From: Perilla frutescens
Taxonomy: Eukaryota > Streptophyta > Magnoliopsida > Lamiales > Lamiaceae
Direction of reading: 5' to 3'
NCBI GenBank assembly: GCA_026008535.1
Contig: BRKX01000003.1
Span: 27,394,001 to 27,458,000, forward strand
Length of the DNA stretch: 64,000 nucleotides
Of this stretch, positions 58,610 through 64,000 are shown piece after piece. The position numbers and the translations under genes were made by a program. Position 1 is the stretch's first letter. Each line of letters starts with the position of its first letter. Under the pieces are notes generated by a model that worked only from the letters and a program-made list of their open reading frames with translations, searched no databases and was not told the DNA's origin.

Positions 58610-60650
58610 ATGTGTGTAGTGAAGTAACACTATTTATTTTGTGTATTAGCAGTGATAAAAAATAGAGAGAGACACACACATATACAAATTGCAGAAGAAA
58701 GTATCACTAATTGAAGAAAAGTATCACTAATTACCGAAGAAAGTATCACTAATTGAAGAAAAATATCACTAATTGCAGAAGAAAGTATTACTAATTAGCA
58801 AGAAAAATATCACTAATTACGGAAGAAAGTATAACTAATTAGAAGAAAAGTATCACTAATTAACTGTGAAGTGGAGTCTCATTACTATGGAAAAAAGTAT
58901 CACTAATTGTAGAGAAAAGTATCACTAATTGTTGAAGAAAGTTGTTGGGGTTTTTTCGAATTAAACCACTGTAGGATCTAATTGGATGTTCATTAATCCT
59001 AATGTCATGTAGATCATAATTTTATGCAGCTCATACGTTTCAATTAACTGAGTTCAATTAAACATGCATAGACGGTTTTCAATTCTACTAAAGCGGAAAC
59101 ATAGAATACTAAAAAACGACTTACAAATTAAACGATGGGTTGAGGACAAGATTAAAGGTCTAATCTTGCTGTTGTATGTATGAAAATCGGCGCCCCCTTA
59201 TACTATTCCACTCCTTGATCTTCTGTTGTATTCCCGGACTATATCTAGATTCAGGGTGGGCTGAAATCTACTAGATATGTATGGATACTGTGGAGATAAA
59301 GAGAACAAAAGAGAGCTGAATTGTGACACTAAAAATTTCGATCCCCATCTCCCTATTTATAGGGGAGATGGTCGAAATTAACAAGTCCCAGACTTACTGG
59401 GCTTGGGCCTCTATCTCTTTTTCTATCTCCAGTCCATTAAAGTCATATTGGGCTACAACAGGGATCTAGAAGAATATTAAATTGGCCTGCTAATTTATTT
59501 AATTTCTAATATCCAATAAACTTAGGATATAATTAAATAAAGTAAGTATTATTTTTATTCCACTAAAGAAATAATATTAACCTACCAATTTAATACATAT
59601 TTCTGAATATGCTTTCTCCTTTAGTCCAGCCATTTCCCGTGTTTAAGATATAATGCACATTAATTAATTATGTAAGCTTCTGACAGCTATAATTAATTAA
59701 TGTTCTATCCTTGAGTAGTACCACACAAACTTTACTCATGTACGGAATAAAATTCCACCTGCAGGGTTTCAACATGAACTTGTGTTTCCTTAAGAGAACA
59801 CCATCAATCTGGCGCACCAGGACACGGTGCCCCTACATATTGCACGACCCATCATAAGTGTAAATGTTACAACCCAAGATATCGAGATTATTGATCTTAT
59901 GAAAGAACCTCACCCTTTGATAAATCAAAGCTGCAAACACCACACGTATGTGTCCGCCAACATATAGGGGTTAAGAACCTGAACTCTGTGGATTCTTATT
60001 CTCTCACTTAAGGTCAGAATAGAGAATAGAATCCTAAGTAGATCCTCCTCAATACACTTGTCCGTGTACTAGAATAATCAGTTAGTCAAGACAAACTAAC
60101 TATCAGATTATTCTACGGCGTATCGATGGCGGGTTTAGTGCCATCTAGACCGTGAGCCTTTTAATACAATACAAGGAACCAATGATATGATCTAATTGTG
60201 TGTTTACCCACACCATATCATCTACAATGTAAGTATAGTGAACATGCCTGTAAATATAACAATTTAAATGCAAACAGTGATTGCAATAGTATTCATTCTA
60301 TATCATCATAAAACATCATCAATAATGTATACAAAAGACGGGTATTCTAGTATACAAAACCAACAAAAGTATCATTAATTAGAAAGAAAAGTATCACTAA
60401 TTAGAAGAAAAGTATCACTAATTGTAGAAGAAAGTATCACTAATTACAAAAGAAAGTATCACTAATTAGAAAGAAAAGTGTCAGTTTAAAACATAATCCC
60501 AAATTGAGAATCAAGTCTATGGATACGATAAAAACTCATTCTTAAGTAAAAATATTATTTCATTATCATAGAGAAAAATATTATTGATTACAAAATAAAG
60601 TATCACTAATTACAAAAGCAAGTAACACTAATTATAAATAAAAGTATCAC
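58610..60650 (-). repeat. GATACTT minisatellite in MULE 2, split by a solo LTR
   Basis: Units 'agaagaaaagtatcactaatta' and 'cagaagaaagtatcactaatt' occupy 58680-58942 and 60366-60480, with looser copies to 60650. On the minus strand they equal the units at 50340-50740. Weaker '(a/t)gtgatact' copies also lie at 57430-57990 on the plus strand. Confidence 0.9.
58943..60365 (-). mobile_element. Solo LTR of the long-LTR Copia family (copy D), TSD AAAGT
   Basis: Starts 'tgttggggttttttcgaatta' and ends 'gtatacaaaaccaaca', 1423 bp. It is flanked by a perfect 5-bp duplication AAAGT (58938-58942 and 60366-60370) taken from the minisatellite. No internal region, so it is the product of LTR-LTR recombination. 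Homologous to 17249-18656. Confidence 0.93.
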
Positions 60651-60656
60651 TAAAAA

Positions 60657-61067
60657 TCTTTAACACCCATCAATTAGACTATTGTACGTCACTCTATTTG
60701 GAGCTACATTTCTATTCGACATTTTATCGAATAGCTTCTGGGCATCCCCCGCTCTCCTCTCCTTACAAAACCCACCGATCAAAACATTGTACACAAACCC
60801 ATTCGCCCTAATCCCACATTTCTTCATTCCATTCATCAGCTCGAAACCTTTCTCCAAGTCCCCCAATTTCACCGCGGACTGCCAAAGATTCAAGAAACAC
60901 GTTGAAAGCCGAGAGAGAAATGAAATTACCATCACTTCTAACCAAATTGCACAGTTCAACTGCCTCATTGGGGAGCCTCGCCTCCACGTAAACTGTCAGA
61001 AGGGCGTCGAGGAAAGCCGGCTTCGTGTTTGGCAGCGGAGATGAATGTGAGAAGGCATCGAACACAA
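60657..61067 (-). pseudogene. PPR-protein gene fragment captured by MULE 2
   Basis: Minus strand. One frame (61065 to ~60885) reads 'FLDALLTVYVEARLPNEAVEL' and 'FNVFLESL'. After a frameshift near 60880 the other frame reads 'QSAVKLGDLEKGFELMNGM', 'GFVYNVLIGGFCKERRAGDA' and 'NRVTYNSLIDGC', then stops at 60660. The 35-residue spacing, the 'VYNVLI.GFCK' and the 'TYNSLIDG' phrases are P-type pentatricopeptide repeats. Only ~130 codons remain of a gene that normally has 400-800. From memory the order resembles Arabidopsis At5g12100-like proteins, which needs checking. It lies wholly inside the transposon termini. Confidence 0.85.
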
Positions 61068-61729
61068 GGTATGCATATATAGAACATGTAGTGAACGGAG
61101 GAGCTGTAGAATAATGTCGAATGACACATATCTACATGAACACATATCTAGTATGAGCATTCAGAGGGACTTCAAGAATACAAGTTCGGACTGCTTACAA
61201 CTAATAGCATAGAAAATCACTTATTTGAATATGTTATAAATTAGAAAAATGAAGAGCTCTTCACCTGCTGAGCCCTTGAATGAAGTAATGTAGTAGATTC
61301 ATATTGTCCATCATTGAACTGAAATAAATTGAAGCCATCGGCTCTTCCGATATGGAGTTGCGAACGGAGGAGCTGCAGAATAATATTGAAGTTCTAAAAT
61401 TCCAACAACAAATGACCTACCTAATATAAATTAAAGTAATTGCTTCATAGACATATCATCGAACACAAGGTATGCATATATAGAACATGTAGCAATAATT
61501 CACCCAATTTGAGAAACTAAAGGCTAATAAACTCAAAAATTTCAAAAATCTAATTACAATATCGTTACCGCTTGTAGTAGATGTTTATTCGCCAAAGTTC
61601 AAAGAAATTTCGTAGGGCTAGAAATTCAATTGGTGGCGTATCACTAACTACTGTCGATACTTGTAACATTATTATCGAGTAAATCATAATTACGTTTTAA
61701 GTGAAACAGTTGCAACATATCAATAATAC

Positions 61730-62035
61730 CTAGCGAAGGATTACTTTCATGAGAGCACGTATCACTAAATACCATAGAAGTATCACTACTGTAAAAAATA
61801 CATTTTTCAGTTGATAGGTTTCAAAAATAAAAAAATAGAAGTAAAGTAGTACTTACTCCCAATTTGCAACAAAACAGATTCATTCCTAGTGAAGGATTAC
61901 TATTGTGAGAGAGCACGTATCACTAAATACCATAGAAGTATCACTACTGTACAAAATATATTTTGCAGTTGATGGGTTTCAAAAATAAAAAATAGAAGTA
62001 AAGTAGTACTTACTCTCAATTTGCAAGATAACAGA
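61730..62035. repeat. Tandem duplication, ~150-bp unit
   Basis: The block 'gaaggattact..gagagcacgtatcactaaataccatagaagtatcactactgta' through 'agtagtacttactc(c/t)caatttgcaa' occurs at about 61732-61875 and 61896-62025. The second copy borders the exon-like segment at 62030-62095. A separate 'gaacacaaggtatgcatatatagaacatgtag' repeat occurs at about 61059 and 61461. Confidence 0.85.
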
Positions 62036-62290
62036 TTCATCCTCGTTGATAGATGTTGTTTCTACATCTTCAACATTGTCTTCATTATCAAGTATAACAA
62101 TATTTGAAAATTATAAAATTTAAATCACTTTTAGAATTATTATAACACTAATAGATTACTAAATCAAAATTTCAATAAATCAGTTCTTAGTAACATATTG
62201 TCGAACAGTTTGAATGCAAAATTTGATATACCTAATCATTGTTGAAAAATTGGAATAAAATTACATATCTCATAACCTAAGAACACATAC

Positions 62291-62444
62291 CTGTTGTTGC
62301 TAATGTTTCTTCGCTGGAATTGACCGAAATTCCACTGGAGAGAACGTTACTTGTTGTTCCCAAATTATCATTAAAATCATGCACAAATCGCGAGATTGAG
62401 TCGTCGGATGTTGAATCGCCGGTGGTTGAATCTCGAGAAGCTAT
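62291..62444 (-). pseudogene. Possible first exon of an unknown gene in MULE 2, start codon lost
   Basis: Minus-strand open frame reading 'ASRDSTTGDSTSDDSISRF', then Asn/Ser/Thr-rich residues, ending at a good donor 'acaacag/gtatgt' at 62291/62290. The initiator position reads ATA in the context 'accATAgct', where ATG would be ideal. A second candidate acidic segment ('DNEDNVEDVETTSINEDESV') lies at about 62035-62095. No domain recognised; it might be the degraded native MULE gene or a captured gene. Confidence 0.35.
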
Positions 62445-62667
62445 GGTTTAGATGTGGATTGCGAGGTTGAATGGGCGTGTGTGGACGGAGATCGCGATGT
62501 GTGAATCGCGATCTGGAAGAAAAACACGCTGCGGCTGAAGAAGGAAATAGAGGTTTTTTTAAATATATATTGCTGGATCGGGTCGGATCCAGGTCAGGTC
62601 GGGTGGGGATCCGTCTAACGTAAGAGACTCATTAGACAGTCTTACACAAGTGTGCCCCATTGAAAAA

Positions 62668-63384
62668 TAATTAAATCTAACATTCCAGCCAAAAATAAAC
62701 TTACATTTCCACTGACTACTTGAGTCTTCTTCCTCGGTCATATCTATCACATGATATTTTTAATCTAATTATTTCATGGTTAGTTTTTATTTTTAGGGTC
62801 TAGAAATTTTTAGGGGGTTTATGTTTTAGGGTTTATGATTTTTTAAGGTTCATCACATCCTATTAAAGGTTTATAATTTTTTTAAAATTTGATTCTATTT
62901 TTAGAGCTTTTATATGCATGAAAAATGAATGTTTTGTCCATATTTTTTCATTCAAACATATTTATGCGAGATTTTAAATGAAAGGTGATGAAAAGACATT
63001 TAATTTGAATTTTGTTTTCAATTTAAGAAAATTATGATCGTTTGAAGTTTGGAAAAAATTTGATGATGTCAACTTTTGACCCTTTATATTTTCTAAGGGT
63101 GTTTCATACATTGCATATATACCCAAGTCCTCTTCACTTTTTTAAAACACTGGATAATTTTGAGTAATTCAAAAAATACAAGGAGATTTGATGTAGGATT
63201 TTAATAACATATATAAAAGAGTTTGACGCATTTTATTTAATTCAATAGTTCGATGAAGTTTTTGTAGTTTGACATGAATTTGTAGTTGAAACTTGTGAAA
63301 TTTTTATATTTGTGTTTGCTGGGGAAGTAGAATATGGCCAACAATTTTTTTAAGAAATATTTTAATTAATTAATTTGATTTGGT
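62668..63384. other. AT-rich DNA, possibly intronic
   Basis: No frame with a domain. If the exon-like segment at 63385 is real, this is intron or upstream flank. The frame 62559-62750 is a transposon-end shadow. Confidence 0.35.
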
Positions 63385-63492
63385 GGTTAATGCGGCAGGA
63401 AGTGAAGATCACGAGAGTTCGATACTACTGCAACGAAGACGAGGAAGATTATGGGATATTCTTAGCCACATCATGATGAGGTACTATCTCAT
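63385..63492 (+). other. Possible 3'-terminal coding exon, entered by a MITE
   Basis: A candidate acceptor 'aatgcggcag' at 63391-63400 precedes a frame reading 'EVKITRVRYYCNEDEEDYG'. It then continues into the MITE as 'IFLATS' and stops near 63477. Without the MITE (collapse of AAGATTATG) the frame would read '...EEDYV' and stop at once. No upstream exon was identified, and the protein family is unknown. Confidence 0.3.
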
Positions 63493-63630
63493 TTGTCATA
63501 ATATCTCTATTGGGTCACTTCCATGTGTCACAATAGATCTATTATGACACATGGAAGTGTCTCAATAGAGATATTGTCTCTATTATGACAGATAAGGTAG
63601 TACCTTACGAAATGGCTAAGAATTTCTTAA
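63454..63630. mobile_element. Hairpin MITE, 177 bp, TSD AAGATTATG
   Basis: Two inverted arms: 'attcttagcca...ggtactatctca...gtcataatatctctattg...cttccatgtgtcacaatag' mirrored after 63541, the right arm having a ~14-bp extra 'gtctctattatgac'. A perfect 9-bp duplication AAGATTATG lies at 63445-63453 and 63631-63639. Non-coding. Confidence 0.85.
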
Positions 63631-63639
63631 AGATTATGT

Positions 63640-64000
63640 ATGATTTTCGTAATTAAGAAGGTGCCTTTTCTTTAAGTCAAATTCAAATGCTAAGTAAGTC
63701 TGTTGGTTGTTTGGTAATGGGTTTATGCTGAAGTCAACACTAGATGATTTGCTAAGAAAAATGGATGAGGACACAATCTGAGATTACATAAATAGTATGG
63801 ATATCATCATATGCATAATCATGTTCATGAACATTATGAATGACATGAATATTTAGATTGTTGTAACTTAAAGCAATAAAGAATACAAGAATGATAACCT
63901 TGTTCGATCAACTGATCTATGAGAAATAATTCACTACCCTGTTGTATGATTACAAAGGTTTTTACACGATGACCTCCCGTCACTCAACCCCTTTCCTACC
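63640..64000. other. Right edge of window, no gene recognised
   Basis: No recognisable coding, RNA or repeat boundary. Confidence 0.4.

Larger units (their letters stand above)
56569..62658. mobile_element. MULE-like element 2, 6.1 kb, carrying a PPR-gene fragment
   Basis: Ends 'gacaaaaacttgtatgagatcgtctaac' and, inverted, 'ggggcacacttgtgtaagactgtctaat', extending through 'cttacgttagacggatc' on both sides. The flanks ATTGAAAAG (56560-56568) and ATTGAAAAA (62659-62667) match at 8 of 9. It contains leader-like DNA, exon-like stretches, a minisatellite, a solo LTR and a host-derived PPR fragment. No transposase domain was found, so it is a non-autonomous, gene-carrying (Pack-MULE-like) element. 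Same family as 49714-51292. Confidence 0.85.

Noticed and set aside
1..64000. CRISPR arrays, prokaryotic operons or organelle DNA
   Set aside because: No regularly spaced identical repeats with unique spacers, no operon structure and no plastid or mitochondrial gene signature were seen.

Overview
The window is nuclear DNA of a flowering plant. The evidence is intron-bearing eukaryotic gene structure, an EF-hand calmodulin-like protein, a LysM receptor-like kinase of the plant chitin/LCO-perception type, and dense plant transposon families: Copia, Gypsy, CACTA, MULE, Helitron and Stowaway. A dicot is likely, but I cannot name the species. Only two host genes look intact: the calmodulin-like gene at 1003-1428 (+) and the LysM receptor-like (pseudo)kinase at 52579-54558 (-). 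Nearly everything else is a nested transposon landscape.

Region by region. 1-430 is a worn LTR-retrotransposon piece. 850-1430 is the calmodulin-like gene with its TATA box. 2110-6430 is a decayed Mutator-like element (MULE) whose transposase is broken by five stops and a frameshift, followed by an oppositely oriented GRF-zinc-finger reading frame that is also frameshifted. 7800-10570 holds a MULE-type MITE, a Stowaway MITE and a 1.3-kb TIR element filled with ~310-bp tandem repeats. 11690-19630 is a Gypsy relic split by a 7.3-kb CACTA element (12020-19347, TSD CCC), which itself contains a truncated Copia element.

19682-39820 is a second stack. A Copia leader and LTR in minus orientation carry a 3.05-kb Helitron (21053-24107) with a MULE-type element inside it. 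The LTR is split by another Copia element (25422-39455, TSD ATTCT). That element's protease is in turn split by a 9.06-kb non-autonomous LTR element with 3.07-kb LTRs (28847-37907). 41059-46726 is a Gypsy element (TSD ATACT) with gag, protease and RT but no recognisable integrase; a 62-bp tandem array lies upstream of its 3' LTR. 46751-51320 contains a foldback MITE and a TIR element whose right arm was hit by a MULE (49714-51292).

52579-54558 is the LysM receptor gene. 55896-56191 is a Stowaway MITE. 56569-62658 is a 6.1-kb MULE relative of 49714-51292 that carries a captured PPR-gene fragment, a GATACTT minisatellite and a solo LTR. Near the right edge a 177-bp hairpin MITE (TSD AAGATTATG) sits in what may be a coding exon.

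No shared pathway links the two host genes beyond general calcium and immune signalling. Most boundaries of mobile elements were placed by reading terminal inverted repeats, LTR ends, primer-binding sites and target-site duplications directly.
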